Positions 10,284-21,829 are shown, numbered from the stretch's first letter. The stretch is 64,000 nt of DNA from Bactrocera neohumeralis (GCF_024586455.1 NW_026089624.1:19063341-19127340), one strand, 5' to 3'. Notes: a model not told the origin generated them from the sequence alone. Translations and numbers: made by a program.

Positions 10284-11276
10284 ATACTGAACGGTTTGTC
10301 CGGAAAGTAATAGGACTAATTTTCTTTCGCCGCGACTGTACTTCAGACCGTGCGCGCAGCAACTGGATTCGGTAGAGGGCGTTTCTAGCTAACGAACGAG
10401 CGGCTGGTCAGTTGTCTCCGAGTACTTGAAAAGTCAGGACAAAAATGTTTGCTCGACGTGTTTCTGTGAGTGGTGGAAGCCGAAAATGCTGCGTTCGTTA
10501 GAGCAGAGGTACGCGATTAACTTCTGTGTGAAACTCGGTAAATCTGTGACAGAAACGTTTGATATGATCTTACCCAGATATTGTTTTAGCAAGAAGTGGT
10601 GTGTTTCGGTGGCACCAGGCCTTTTTGGAGGCCAGGATGACGTCACCGACAACTTAGACCGTCGACTAAGTATTCGTTTAATTGCCCAGATGTTAAATTT
10701 ATCAAAATCTGTGGTTCGTGACGGAGCATTTGAACATGCGCAAGGTGTGCGCGAAGAAGGTCCCAAAAGTGCTCACTGACGACCAGAAATTGCGGCATGA
10801 GAAAGTATGCCAAGAAAATTTGAGCATTTGTGAAAGTCACCCCCAATTTTTGAATAACTTAATCACAGCTGACGAGTCATGGATCTTTAAGTATAATCCC
10901 GAGACAAAGAGGCAATCTTCCGAGTGGTACACGCAAGCGTCTTCTCGCCCAAAAAAGGGAAGAATGAGCAAATACAAAGTGAAAACGATGCTCATTGTCT
11001 TGACATTAAAGGCATCGTCCACCATGAATTTGTTCCTCTAGGACAAACCGTTAACGCCAAGTTTTACGTGGAAGTCCTCAAGAGACTCCAACGAAGGATC
11101 AATCGGGTCCGACAAGTCATCGCAGCCGATTGGAAGTTGCACCAGGACAACGCCCCGGCTCCCACCGCCTTTCTTGTGAACATATGCAAATTTGAAAGTT
11201 TTTAAAGAATTGTAACGATTGGTTCAATAATTTGTTTTTAATCCACTTAGTCCTATTACTTTCCGGACAAACTCGT
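10284..11276 (+). mobile_element. mariner-like element with TIRs, internally deleted
   Basis: Terminal inverted repeats are clear: gtttgtccggaaagtaatag at the left (from about 10294) and its reverse complement at the right (about 11255-11274), with TA next to each end. The element is about 1.0 kb, shorter than the usual 1.3 kb, because the transposase C-terminus is missing. A related but more decayed copy is at 38840-39490, and a terminal scrap at 45115-45175. Confidence 0.88.
10486..11205 (+). pseudogene. mariner transposase, frameshifted and truncated
   Basis: Pieces in different frames follow the mariner order. The N-terminal helix-turn-helix part is LRSLEQRYAINFCVKLGKSV (about 10488) and RRLSIRLIAQMLNLSKSVV. 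The first catalytic Asp is in ITADESWIFKYNPETK (about 10863) and the second in KLHQDNAPAPTAF (about 11137). The reading then ends at about 11205 without the SPDLAPxD box that carries the third Asp, so the product would be inactive. Frameshifts lie near 10625, 10730 and 11000. Confidence 0.8.
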
Positions 11277-11279
11277 ATA

Positions 11280-13255
11280 ATCCTATATCTGTCCCGAGAA
11301 CTTTTAAGTGTAACAGAAAATCATTAGGAGAACATAACTATTACACTCTTTTGCGTGAGTATACATAAGTATATAGACTACGAGTATTGGCAAAAATTCC
11401 AATGCTTATGTAAAAAATTACACATAACCGCTAAGTTTTTATAATAAAAATCTTCAAAATTTTCTAATAAATAATAGCTGTAAAAATAATAATATGAAAG
11501 GAGTGATTTACACAACTTTGCAAAACAATTGGTACATTCTAAACCAACCACTAAAGTTTTTAACTTTAGATTTCGTTCAAAACAGAGCTAAAACATCTAA
11601 ATCCGATTTGCTTGATTCCCGCAGTATGTTAAAATAACTATCCTGGGTTCAAAACGCTTAGTACAATGCACAATTGTTTAGCTAAAAATAGATTGCCAGT
11701 TATAAAGAAAAAGTTCATAAAACGTGTATAATTGAATATAACATATCTTTTCGGCATTTGCCTCTTTGTTTATTTTGATGCATCCCTAAACAGAATTCAT
11801 TATATATTTGTTATTCTGTCTCATGTTTTCTGATTTTTGTAATGTAAAATGAAAATAAAGATTTAACAAAAGAGATCAAATCCTACAAGATCAAGGAAAA
11901 TGTTATGAATTGTGAGCACAAATAAATCCAAAATCGATCTTATACGGCAACAAAATCACTTCAGACCTGCGTTATTTTACCTATGGACAAATACATATGA
12001 TATAAAGCCAGGGGGTAGCATTGACCTGATTTTATCCACTTTTCGAGTTACTACATATTATTAACCAAAAAATATGCACTCTAAGTTATATATAAGTTCG
12101 ACGTTTCCTTTTGCCTGTTATTGTGGAAATGTTAAAATATCTTGTTCAGGGTATAATAAATGGTAATCCATTAATTCCAAAACGCTCACTTTGTTGACAT
12201 AATAAAGTCTAATGCTGCAACTTTTTTAATGGCCTTTTCAACTGTATTTCATACCTTTAACATTTTCTCTTATAATTTTTATTTAAGCAAAAGAAACATT
12301 TCAGTGTTAAAAAATGGGTTCTTCGACATTTTCGCCTTTCAAATTTTACTAATACTGGCACTGCATTCGCACCCCTTGTTTTTTCGTGAAAGGATATTTT
12401 TGCCTAATTTTTCCAGTTAGTTGAACTTCCCCCTTCCGACTCAAAGCGCCTGCCTTGTACTGCCTTTTAAATCACAGTCAATTCTGCTGTTTCTGCCGCG
12501 CTGTCAACAACAGATATTGCAGCATATTAAAGTGAAAAAAACAACAACAAAGAAAAAGGCAATGACAAGAGCAACGAAAAAACAACAATTGCACCAAAAA
12601 ACAAAAGTAAATGAATTGACATAGAGTAAAAAGCATCTAGACAAAATTGTGCGACAGCTGCTGCCGTAGTCAGTTGGACTACAAGCGGCAGGCGGCAGCT
12701 AAACAAGCAATCAGGGCTCTTTTAACTTCTGCTTCCCTTATATCGGTTCTAGCCTAGCGCGGATCTAAAACAATCAAACTTACTTACATACACAAATTCG
12801 TAAAAGTTTGTATGTTTGTATGGTAGTAAGGTTATACATGTGCACATACGGGCAAGGATGGGAATAATGTAAACTTCTAAGCATCTTAGAATTTTTCATT
12901 GACAAGAATTTTACAGCATAAATTTAGGACATCAGAAAATTTCTATATATGCCATAAAAATCCCCAGGTTGTTGGTGCAATGCGTTCAAACAATTGAAAA
13001 AAACTGCATTGCATTTATGTTAAAATTTTTACTTTCCGATTTTATGAAGCCACGCATTTACTTATGTATGTATCAATGGTACATCTGTATCAGTAGCGAA
13101 TCCAGAATTTCTTTCTGGGGCTGATTGGTATTCCCCTCCGACATATTTTGAATATTGATCTTTGTAAGTTATCGTATGTATATATATATTAATTTTAGCT
13201 TTATGTGCATTCTTCAACTATTTATATGAATATACCATTGATTTCGGCAAATTGT
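11280..13255 (+). other. intronic, no gene seen
   Basis: AT-rich ey intron. Bases 12420-12780 are richer in G+C, with CA/CAA-rich text and a CAGCTG E-box-like core at about 12655, and show no transposon motif. I see nothing else to name. Confidence 0.4.
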
Positions 13256-13259
13256 TTAG

Positions 13260-14172
13260 GTTTCCTCTATAAATCGAGTACTGCGCAATCTGGCCGCTCA
13301 AAAGGAACAACAACATAGCTCGCCTTTGACAAATGGCAGTAACTGTAATGGGGGCAGCGTTGCCAGTACTAATAGCAACCCGAAAGCAACCAATCCAATT
13401 GGCAGCACGACCGGCAGCGGCTCTATGGGCGGTTCTAGCGGAAGCAGCGTTGTGGATATGCAATTGCGGACCACGAACACACCTCTAAATTCTGATGGCA
13501 GCGTGGGGAGCAGTGTAAATGATGGCGGCGAAGGCGATGCCTCTGCGAATAGGAACTCTGTTGTTAGTGGGGCTACCACAAATGCTATGTATGACAAGCT
13601 TCGCCTACTAAATGACCATCATCAACTTGGAGGGATCGGCTCATTGCATCCATCTACAGTCACTTCAGCACAGATGGAAGCATCGGTCCCAGCACCCCCA
13701 CATAACCTCCATCATACACAGCAGATACAACCGCAAATTCATCTTGATCATCATCCGGTTCAACCAAACACGCATTCGCAGTCTCTTTCTCATATGCATG
13801 TTTCAACAACAACCCTACCGACTCAATCGCACACCGCAAATACATTAGCGCTCACACATCACCATCCTCAACACGCTGTGGTTAATCAGTGTTGGCCACC
13901 ACGCCACTACTCCACCTCATGGTACTCACCGCCATTAAGCAGTGGACTTTCCAGTGGAGCTGTGTCCAGTGGCCCGAATAGCGTCGGTAGTGCTGCTATT
14001 TTATCACCCTCCAAAACTTTGGCTTCAGTCTTTGCAACAGGTGTTCAACCGCTCAGTCCTCATGGCGGCGGTAAAACGGCAAATGGAAACGGCGGAAATG
14101 GCAGTAATGGGAGCTTATCGTCAGCGCAAGTCAACAGATGCCCAATAAGCGATGACTTAATGCTGAAAAAAG
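13260..14172 (+). CDS. ey: eyeless (Pax6) exon: end of paired domain and low-complexity linker
   Basis: The acceptor (tgtttag, ending at 13259) joins in phase 0 to the exon at 4996-5176. The product opens with VSSINRVLRNLAAQKEQQ, the invariant end of the Pax6 paired domain. About 285 residues of linker follow: Gly/Ser-rich (13380-13560), YDKLRLLNDHHQ (about 13590), His/Gln-rich (13690-13880), the conserved WPPRHYSTSWYSP (about 13890), more Gly/Asn/Ser, and CPISDDLMLKK at the end. The order YDKLRLLN, WPPRHYS, LKK matches fly ey and not toy. The donor gtaagc at 14173 leaves one base of a split codon. The acidic region and homeodomain should follow but were not found in the window. If the donor were not used, the frame would read nine more codons to a TAA at about 14201. 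Confidence 0.93.
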
Positions 14173-14545
14173 GTAAGCGCACCTGCGTTTCTTTTCGTTA
14201 AGTTAAATATGTCTAAGTTCAATAAAAAATGCACATATGGGTTAAAATACATTTTTATTTGTATAGAATTACATTTTACAGTACACACGTACATACATAT
14301 TAATGTAGCGTGCAAAATTAGACCGTATAATAAGCAAACTGATTGGATTTGTTGATTTATCTGACGTAGTATTCAATTTACTTACTTGTCCAACAAATAT
14401 TCGAATCAGTACCCCTAGAGAAGGTATTAACTGATATTATTTAAATTTCATAAATTAATAATATGATATAACACTAAAAGAAATAGTATCGCACAGTTAT
14501 ATGGACATCTCTCACACGAAAACTCATATACATATACATACTATA
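14173..14545 (+). other. ey: start of the next ey intron
   Basis: Begins with the gtaagc donor. AT-rich, no exon or repeat recognised before the mariner terminus at 14546. Confidence 0.6.
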
Positions 14546-15471
14546 GTGTGTTGAAAAAGTATCGCGAATTTTGAATTTTCGCGGGTTACGTATATTCGAA
14601 TTTCGAATTTTTTGTGGCGTTATGTTGGTACTCATGTCTCATGTGTCTTATGCCGACAAGCTCGGCCATTTTGAATGTTCATTTAATTGTTGACAGCTGC
14701 TTTGCTTGCACGTGTTTTGGATCGTCTTCGATTTTTACCTATTCAAAAAAATGGATCAAAGAACCTGTATCAAATTTTGTGTGAAAACCGAATTTAAGTG
14801 CGCGGATGCATTCCGAATGTTGACTGTGGCATACGGAGAAGCTACCTTGGACCGAAGCAACGTTTATCGGTGGTACAAAATGTTCTCAGAAGACCGAGAA
14901 GATGTGAACGACGAAGAGCGTGCCGGACGCCCGAGCACTTCAACAACAGAAGAAAAAATTAATGAAGTGGAGAAAATGGTATTGGCCAATCGTCGAATCA
15001 CTGTTAGAGAAGTTGCTGAGGACCTAAACATATCGATTGGCAAGTTATGCGCAATTTGCGGGAAGCAATCCGCCAGAAACGCCCGGATTTGTGGAAGAAC
15101 AAAAATTGGCTTTTGCACCACGATAACGCCCCTGCTCACCCATCGTTGCTTGTGCGCGACTTTTTGGCCAAAAACAACACACTAATGATGCCGCAGCCAC
15201 CGTATTCCCCAGATCTGGCCCCTGTGACTTTTTCTTGTTCCCTAAAGGACGACGTTACGCTTCTCTTGACGAGATAAAGACGGCATCGAAGGAGGAGCTG
15301 AAGAAGATAAAAAAAATGATTTTTTGAAGTGCTTCGAAGATTGGAAAAACCGTTGGCACAAGTGTATAATATCTCATGGGGATTACTTTGAAGGGGGCAA
15401 AATAGATATTCATGAACAAATAAATAATTTTTGAAAAAACACAAAATTCGCGATACTTTTTGAACACACAT
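14546..15471 (+). mobile_element. mariner-like element with TIRs, centre deleted
   Basis: The left end gtgtgttgaaaaagtatcgcg (14546) is mirrored by cgcgatactttttgaacacac at the right (about 15450-15469), with TA beside the left end and TA within ATTA at the right. Length is about 0.93 kb, so about 0.35-0.4 kb of transposase sequence is missing from the middle. This belongs to a different family from the element at 10284. Confidence 0.88.
14752..15460 (+). pseudogene. mariner transposase deletion product
   Basis: It starts MDQRTCIKFCVKTEFKCADAF at 14750 and keeps the N-terminal DNA-binding domain (NVYRWYKMFSEDRE, EERAGRPSTSTTEEKI, ITVREVAEDLNISIG). It then jumps at about 15040 to the C-terminal part in another frame: REAIRQKRPDLWKNKNWLLHHDNAPAHPS (second Asp in HHDNAPAH) and PYSPDLAPV. 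The first catalytic Asp block is deleted, and the third Asp position reads Val-Thr after a small indel. It cannot make a working enzyme, but the TIRs could still be used in trans. Confidence 0.8.
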
Positions 15472-15989
15472 TAAGTTATCTACGTAAACACCTTTAACTA
15501 AGTAGCTTCCCTGCTTACACATGTGCACAATCGTTCAGCTGTGCTACAGTACGTTTAACAATGAATAAAAAATCGATTTTAGTTAGCTTGTTTTTACCCT
15601 AAATAGGGTATGTTTAGGAAACGTCGGAGTGCCTTAAAGTATGTACCTGTATAAATGATCAGAGTGATGAGCTGAGTTGATTTAGCCATGCTCATCTGTA
15701 CGTAGGCGAACTACTCCTTCAGTTTTTGAGATAAGGATCTGAAATTTTGTAGAGGTCCTTTTCTCAACAAGAAACTGCTCATTTGTCGGAATCGGTAATA
15801 TTGGACAACTCTGACATATAGCTGTCATCCAAACTGACTGATCTAATTTTTTGACAAGATATCTTCACAAAACTCGACACATATTATTGTTGATCGAACC
15901 ACTAACGCGTTTTTCAATAAGAGCGCTACGAAAGTGAAAGTACATTCGATGCCTTTATGTATACAACTCGATTTATTTTGCATGGCCAC

Positions 15990-16953
15990 CATGGGTACGC
16001 TTGCAGAAGTCCAGTCGCTGAAACCAATTTTCGAAGGTTTTCAAGCATAAATTGGCCGATGCGAATGCGATTTCTTATCGATATTTGTACGAAGCTTATC
16101 AATCGTCGCTGGCTTTTTGGTATGGACCATACGCTTGATGTGGCTCCACAGGAAATAGTCTAACGGCATCAAATCGACCGAGGCGGCAAACTTCTAACTG
16201 ACTGCCCCATTCCGTGAGATAACATGTTCATCAAATTGGTTTTCAATAAATCGATTGCGTCATTCGCTGGGTGGCTTGTGGCCCCGTCCTGTGGGAACCA
16301 CATATTGTCCAAATCCATATCTTCCAATTCGAGCGAAAAAAAATTCGGTTATCATTGAGTGGTAAAGATTCCCATTCACAGTAACGCTCTGGTCGTGAGC
16401 ATTACGGAAGAAGTACAGCCCAATGACGCCGCCGGCCCACAAACCGCCCTAACTTTTTCAGGATGCAATAACTCGGAATACGTTTGGTTTGCTTATCGAC
16501 TATTTTGCCATTCGAAACCATTCAATCAGAAATGCGCCTAAGTGCTAAAGATAATTTTTCGATGAAAACCCGGATGATTTTCAAATTGTTGCTCAGAAAA
16601 ATTCTCAAACATACTAAGATTCTGGTGGTCATGCGGCTTCAGTTCTTGCGCCAGTTTGATCTTGTAAGGATGTAGGCTAAGATCTTTTCATACAACGACG
16701 TCACAGAGATGCCCAACCCTTGAGAACGACGTGTAAAAGACTGATTTGGGTCTTCCTCAATTGATGCGATAGCGGCAGCAATATTTTCGACACTACGGGT
16801 ACTTCTTTGTCTCACTGGCACGAGAACATTTTTTACTGTGCCTGTGGATTAAAATTTGTCCACTAGACACTCAAGTGTTGAAGCCACTGACTCCGAATTT
16901 CGGCAGTAAATTTTAAAAATTTCATCTTATTGTTGGATCGTATAACTTTCCAT
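15990..16953 (-). pseudogene. rosa-type mariner transposase relic, second subfamily
   Basis: Minus-strand relic starting near 16953 (MESYTIQQ). Recognisable blocks going left are VPVRQRSTRSVENIAAAIASI (about 16820-16750), RRSQGLGISVTSLYEKIL, HRKIIF..AHF, AGGVIGLYFFRNAHDQSVTVNG (16440-16380), the QDGATSHPAND block (about 16270), and MPLDYFLWSHIK at the left end. The catalytic Asp of the SDEAHF box is lost and stops are frequent. The residue style matches the rosa group but differs clearly from the 1-520 and 60959 copies. The relic at 45687-46020 is its closest relative here. Confidence 0.7.
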
Positions 16954-17401
16954 GATGAAATGGTAAACCTTACTGAAGAGAAATGTCACAAGAGCGGGAA
17001 AAAATATGGTGGCGTCTGGTGCCCCAATCGGTCCATTTTTGTAGCTTCCCTATTGAAAACCCCGTTACATGCGCAAAATTGTGTGACGTTGACGTTGGAC
17101 ATAGCTGTGTTGGGTACATGCGAACTATTGGCGTAAATCGATTTTAACGATAAAATGCTCCAAAATAAACGGTGAAATAATAAATAAATGAAATAATTGT
17201 TCATTTTTTACAATATTTTTTCAACTGAAATCAAATTTAAACAGATACTTTGAGGCGGATATATCCATGTGCTGAAAGTCTTATAAAAATGTTTGTGTTT
17301 TTTCGTAATCCACTGTCCTTTTTTCATAAAATTTGGTTATTTTTAAAAATTATGTTTCAACAAAAACTTTAGAATTACATTCATTCTTACACACATAGTA
17401 T

Positions 17402-17935
17402 ACAGTATCCTCCGCTTAATTAACCCCCGGTCAATTGATTTCCGCGCTTATTTGAAACACCTAACCGGTCAAAAATATATTGCAAGCAAAGTAGGTGTAA
17501 ATTTTTCTGCTTTATTAAACTCGGTTAATACGTTTCCCTGCATAATTGTAATGATGCTATGTTAAATAGAAGGAAAAAGAAGATCCCCCGAAGCCTTCGT
17601 TAGTTCCTGATATTTTAAAATACATATAAGAACGAATTTTTATTCAGGGAAGAAGTTTTTGTGTGAATTAGGAAATATATAACATTCTAAAATTGTAAGC
17701 GAGGAGGTTCAAATAGTTTAGTATAGTTAGTTTATACACATGTGAATGTTGTAATGATAAATATATAAAGTGCACATATGATATTTTTAAATTAATTAGG
17801 TTCCCAATTAAGCGGGAGTCCTGTAAATAAATGAATTGTTGAATGAAACGAGTTTCGCGGTTAATTGATTTCCTGGTTAATTGAACCAAAAATTGTGCAT
17901 TTTTTAAGTGTAATTATCCGGGGGATACTTTATAT
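17402..17935 (+). mobile_element. pogo-like non-autonomous DNA element(s)
   Basis: The left end tacagtatcctccgcttaatt (17400) is mirrored twice: by aattaagcgggagtcctgta (about 17807-17826) and less exactly by ttatccgggggatacttta (about 17914-17932). The motif ggtcaattgatttcc (about 17430) recurs as ggttaattgatttcc at 17860-17875. CAG...CTG ends with TA flanks and no coding content suggest a pogo/Tigger-type MITE, perhaps one nested in another. Confidence 0.5.
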
Positions 17936-18404
17936 GTGAATGCCGATTTGTCTTCGCAATAGTCACGTGTGTCGTACTGTCATTGCAACTCAGTGTCAGT
18001 GTTGTGGACAATGTCACGCATACAACATGATTGCGTAGTGAAGCGACGTTTATTGTCAGTTCGAATTAATCGCCGTGCCGATATACTGGCAAAAAAGTTG
18101 TTGAACAACTACTCAATAGCTAGGATGTGCAAACGTTATTTTTTGCCATATTTGTATGTAAAAACATACATGTATGTAAGAGTGTATACGGATTGGGTGC
18201 TTACATATAAGTGTGTTATACGAAAAGTGGTATACTTCAGAAGGAATTCAAATATCACTTGACATACATACGACTACCTACTTACATACATTCGGCAATG
18301 CCTCAGACAAGCAATATTTTCTCCAACATTTTGATTTCAGTTTGTAACAAAAGTTGATGCTGTGTTCAAATTCCTTACGAAACTTAACTCCGACCTATAT
18401 ATAA

Positions 18405-19690
18405 ATAACAAAACCTAAGCTTGGGTGCAACCGAGCATTTTATACGCAACTTGCAACAATCAAAACCAGGGATGTTCGAAAATCCTGATATTTGTTATAT
18501 AGGGACTAGGCCAAGTTTTCGCTCAAATTTATCTATTTTAGACACAAAGATACACTGTTATGAGTTAAACATGCTCTCTGGTTTTCATTGAGATAACTCA
18601 CATGTTGGCCGATATATGCGGCACAAAGTCACCCGAAAGTTCGAAAATCTTTATATTAATTATATGGAGGCTAAGGGAAGTATTGGTCCGCTTCAACCCA
18701 TTTTTGACATTCAGATATACCATTATAAAATAGGGATTATCCCTTAATTTCAGTTATATATATAACGCCTTGACTAACATTTTTGATCAAAAGTCAAGTA
18801 AAGGTACCGGGGTCTAAATATTCGGTACCTAATGACTTCAACAGTTTTTATTGGACTTAAGCAATTTTTGGTCATAGGGTGGCACACTCTAAAAGCATTA
18901 TTCTTGTAAAGTTTTATCCTGTTATATTAGCTGCTTCTTGATTTGTGTACTGGAAACTGAACGAATCAAGTGGAATTTAAAATTGTTCAATATGGGAAGT
19001 AGGCGTGATTGTTGTCCGATTTCGTTTATTTTCATAGTGTGACATAAGAATATAAGAAGAATGTCACGAACTAAATTTTGTCGAAATCGATTAGTCGGCT
19101 CCTAAACTATGGGATTTCACCTAAAAGTGGGCGGTGCCAAACCCATCGTCTAATTTTCATGCCGGCTCCCATAATGCTTTTTCATACCATATCGGTAGTA
19201 AAATTTAATGCTTCTGGCGTAATTATTGATTTATCGCGCTTTTAGTAGTTTTAAACAGTACCGTTATATGAGGAGTGAGCGGGGTTATCCTCCGATTTCA
19301 TCTACATATTTTCAAACTGTCAGTAGAAGTTTTTATATGATTTGCACTCAACAAATGTGGTTGTTGTAGCTTAAGTGGTTTACGCCCTTGTTAGAGGGCG
19401 GGGCCACACCCATTTTTTAAAAATTTTTGCTCACAGGTGCCTCTTTCTACTGCGATCCTCTATATCAATTTACAGGTTTATATCTTAATTTATGACACTT
19501 TATATGTTTTCGGTCAATGGCGATATCTCAACGGACAGTCAAACGGATTTCAACTTTTCTCGTCATTCTGATCATTTATATATACATAGCCCTATATCTA
19601 TCTCGCATTGTTTTAGGTGATACGTCCAACCGTTAGGTTATCAAAACTATAATACTCTGTAACAACTGGTTGCAAGAGTATAAACTTTAC
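18405..19690 (+). repeat. dispersed repeat R1, longest copy
   Basis: Non-coding block bounded by gcaaccgagcattttatacg...caacttgcaac on the left and ggttgcaagagtata on the right. A block near 18845-19080 (acagttttt, ggtcata, agctgcttcttgatttg, gaagtaggcgtgattg) aligns with 38260-38480. Related text is at 7620-8250. It may be a non-autonomous transposon; the class is unknown. Confidence 0.55.
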
Positions 19691-19699
19691 TATATTACT

Positions 19700-20118
19700 C
19701 ACTACCACGTTAATACTTTATTGTATGGCCCCGATTTTTGAAGACAGCTTGACATCAGTGAGGTAAGCTCTCCATCAGTTTCTGTTATCTGTTCCATGGA
19801 ATGAAATACCACGCTTCAGTAAATTTATTCCAAAAGTCATCCAATTTTTTAAATTATATTTTGCCCGATTTTAACTTTTACATCCTTCCAAAGTTTCTTT
19901 AACGAGTTAAGATTGTGACTTTTCGCTGGCCATTCTAATTCATCAAGAGTTTCGGTAGATAACCCATCTTTTATTGCCTTAACTGCGTTTTTTGGATCAC
20001 TCTATGCATGCATTCCAATTTACACACTTTGATTTAAATAAGAATTGCTCCATTGTGAGTCTTAGGATGTTTAAATAGGAATTATGATCCATTCTACCAA
20101 CAATTTTGACCAACGATG
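19700..20118 (-). pseudogene. Tc1-like transposase relic, C-terminal part (left of Transib insertion)
   Basis: On the minus strand, reading left from 20118, blocks of a Tc1-type transposase appear in order: KIVGRMDHNSYLNILRLTME, a decayed stretch, LDELEWPAKSHNLNSLKKLW (the LPWPAQSPDLNPIENLW box, with its Asp changed), LDDFWNKFTEAWYFIPWNR, QKLMES and finally QAVFKNRGHTIKY near 19725. The N-terminal continuation lies on the other side of the Transib element at 22329-22520, so the two are one interrupted relic. It carries stops and has lost the catalytic Asp of the NPIE-type box. Confidence 0.75.
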
Positions 20119-20557
20119 CACAGTGAGACAGTCCAATAGTAACCGCGGCAAAGAATGGTTTTTGACGTGTCATCCAATTTGGATGAAATTTTCACAGTAT
20201 ATTAACAGATATATGAGTAACAATTCACTGAAATTTCAGCCTCATAACTTCATTACTTTTTGGTCTAGAGCAAGTCAAAGGTGAGGTATGCCAACGCGCT
20301 TGAAATATGTTAGTTCAATATGTAATAATCAAAAGCTTATTAAAATAAAAATACATAATAAATGTAACTTTAAAGATTTTTTTAATTAATTTAGTTATTG
20401 TAGAATGAGTAAATGAAAAATTAATTTAAAAAAAAACACAATTTTGTTTTTCTTAACAACAGAATTGTGGTGCAAAAATTAACATTTTCATTTTTAATGG
20501 CCCAGGAAAAAAAAGAGCAGCCCCCCGCCCTAGGTGCAGACTTATGAAAAAAAAGTT

Positions 20558-20657
20558 NNNNNNNNNNNNNNNNNNNNNNNNNNNNNNNNNNNNNNNNNNN
20601 NNNNNNNNNNNNNNNNNNNNNNNNNNNNNNNNNNNNNNNNNNNNNNNNNNNNNNNNN
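20558..20657. other. assembly gap (100 N)
   Basis: Exactly 100 N, the usual placeholder for a gap of unknown size. It removes the sequence just before the first catalytic motif of the Transib transposase, so the true N-terminal extent of that relic is not known. Confidence 0.99.
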
Positions 20658-21829
20658 TGTGATGGATCATCAGGGCACAGTGAATATCAACAACATTTCA
20701 CCGATGAAAATGTTTCTGATAAAAATATGTTTTTAACATCTCTTGTTCCGTTAAAGTTAACTGATATTTACAATGATTTTTATTCGTGTTGGGAAAATTC
20801 AGTACCATCTTCAACAAGACTTTGCAGGCCTATGAAATTCGAATTTGTGAAAGAAACAGCAGATGTTATTAACAATGAAGTAAATCGTGTAAATGCAGAA
20901 ATTCAAAATTTAAAAACAACAGAATTCAAAATGTTCAACAAAAAGTTTGCGATATCTCATAGTTTAACTATGACGATGATTGACGGGAAAGTGGCAACAA
21001 CAGTCAGTAAGAATTGCTCGATGGCTGTTTGTTTCATATGTGGAGCAATACGTAATGAAATGAATAATTTGGATGCAGTTATTTTCAGAACAAATTCAGC
21101 TGAAGCATTGAAATTTGGAATTTCGCCGCTACATGCTCGAATAAAATTCATGGAATGTATATTACATATCGGTTATAATAAAAGTTTCAAAGCGTGGAGG
21201 ACAAATAAAGGTACAAAAGAACAGAAAGAAGCTGTTAAAACAGAAATGAAAAAAAAAAATTCAAATTAGTTCTGGGCTCAAAAGTCGATGTGGTGAAACA
21301 AGGCTTGGGAACAACCAATGATGGTAATGTCTCTAGAAGATTTTTTGAAGATCCAGAAATAACCTCTGGCATAACTGGTGTAAATGTAGACTTAAATCAC
21401 CGCTTAAAATTATATTACATACTATTAATAGTACTAAAAATATAGATCTTGGTAAATTCCATACGTATTGCATGGACACTGCAAAATTATATGTAGAGCT
21501 TTATGGCTGGTACTACATGCCCATCACTGTGCATAAAGTTCTCATTCACGGCAGCAAAATTATATCTGAGGCTATATTGCCAATAGGTTTGTTTGCAGTT
21601 TTTATTTTTGAAAGTATTTTTTTTAACTTTATTTAATATTAACTTTTTTTTTTGCTACAGGAATGTTATCCGAAGAAGCGCAAGAAGCAATGGATAAGGA
21701 GTATAGAAACTGTAGGCTATTCCATTCTCGTAAAAATTCACGTATTTCTACGAATGAAGATGTAATGCACTATTTGCAAATATCATCAGATTCTTATATT
21801 AATTCATTTAGAATGAGAAACAAATAGAA
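20658..21829 (+). pseudogene. Transib/RAG1-like transposase relic, two exons
   Basis: It opens directly after the gap with CDGSSGHSE, which lines up with the RAG1 motif SCDGMGDVSE holding the first catalytic Asp. Then come a DGK block, a zinc-binding-like CFICGA pair, SPLHARIKFMECILHIGY, GLGTTNDGNVSRRFFED, and, after two frameshifts (a poly-A run at about 21250 and near 21410), KLYVELYGWYYMPITVHKVL and IHGSKIISEAILPIG. A 68-70-base intron follows (about 21592-21660, gtttgt...ctacag). The second exon reads MLSEEAQEAMDKEYRN..HSRKNSR..NEDV and stops at about 21828. This fits the RAG1 region around the catalytic Glu (HKTLAHVPEII, SEGNESGNK). The second catalytic Asp could not be placed. Confidence 0.72.
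21592..21660 (+). other. predicted intron in the Transib transposase
   Basis: GT-AG interval with a long pyrimidine tract (actttttttttttgctacag) before the acceptor. Removing it joins LPIG to MLSEEAQEA in frame, which is the continuous order of the family. Confidence 0.65.

Larger units (their letters stand above)
5177..13259 (+). other. ey: ey intron, 8.1 kb, repeat-bearing
   Basis: This lies between the two ey exons whose phases match, so it is one intron. It contains dispersed repeats (7250-7460, 7620-8250), a foldback element (8283-10136) and a mariner (10284-11276). The rest is unassigned AT-rich sequence. Stretches 5200-7250 and 11280-13250 hold no recognisable gene or transposon. The part at 12420-12780 is less AT-rich and does not look like a transposon. 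Confidence 0.8.

Noticed and set aside
12421..12624. Lys/Thr/Gln-rich open frame
   Set aside because: Low-complexity CAA/AAA-rich text without conserved blocks; treated as intronic.
13612..13848. Open frames overlapping ey exon 13260-14172 in other frames and on the other strand
   Set aside because: They come from the skewed codon use of the Gly/Ser/His-rich linker; the ey frame explains the sequence.
17969..18262. 97-residue open frame after the pogo-like element
   Set aside because: No recognisable transposase (for example DDE or CENP-B) motif and no similarity to other pieces; probably chance.
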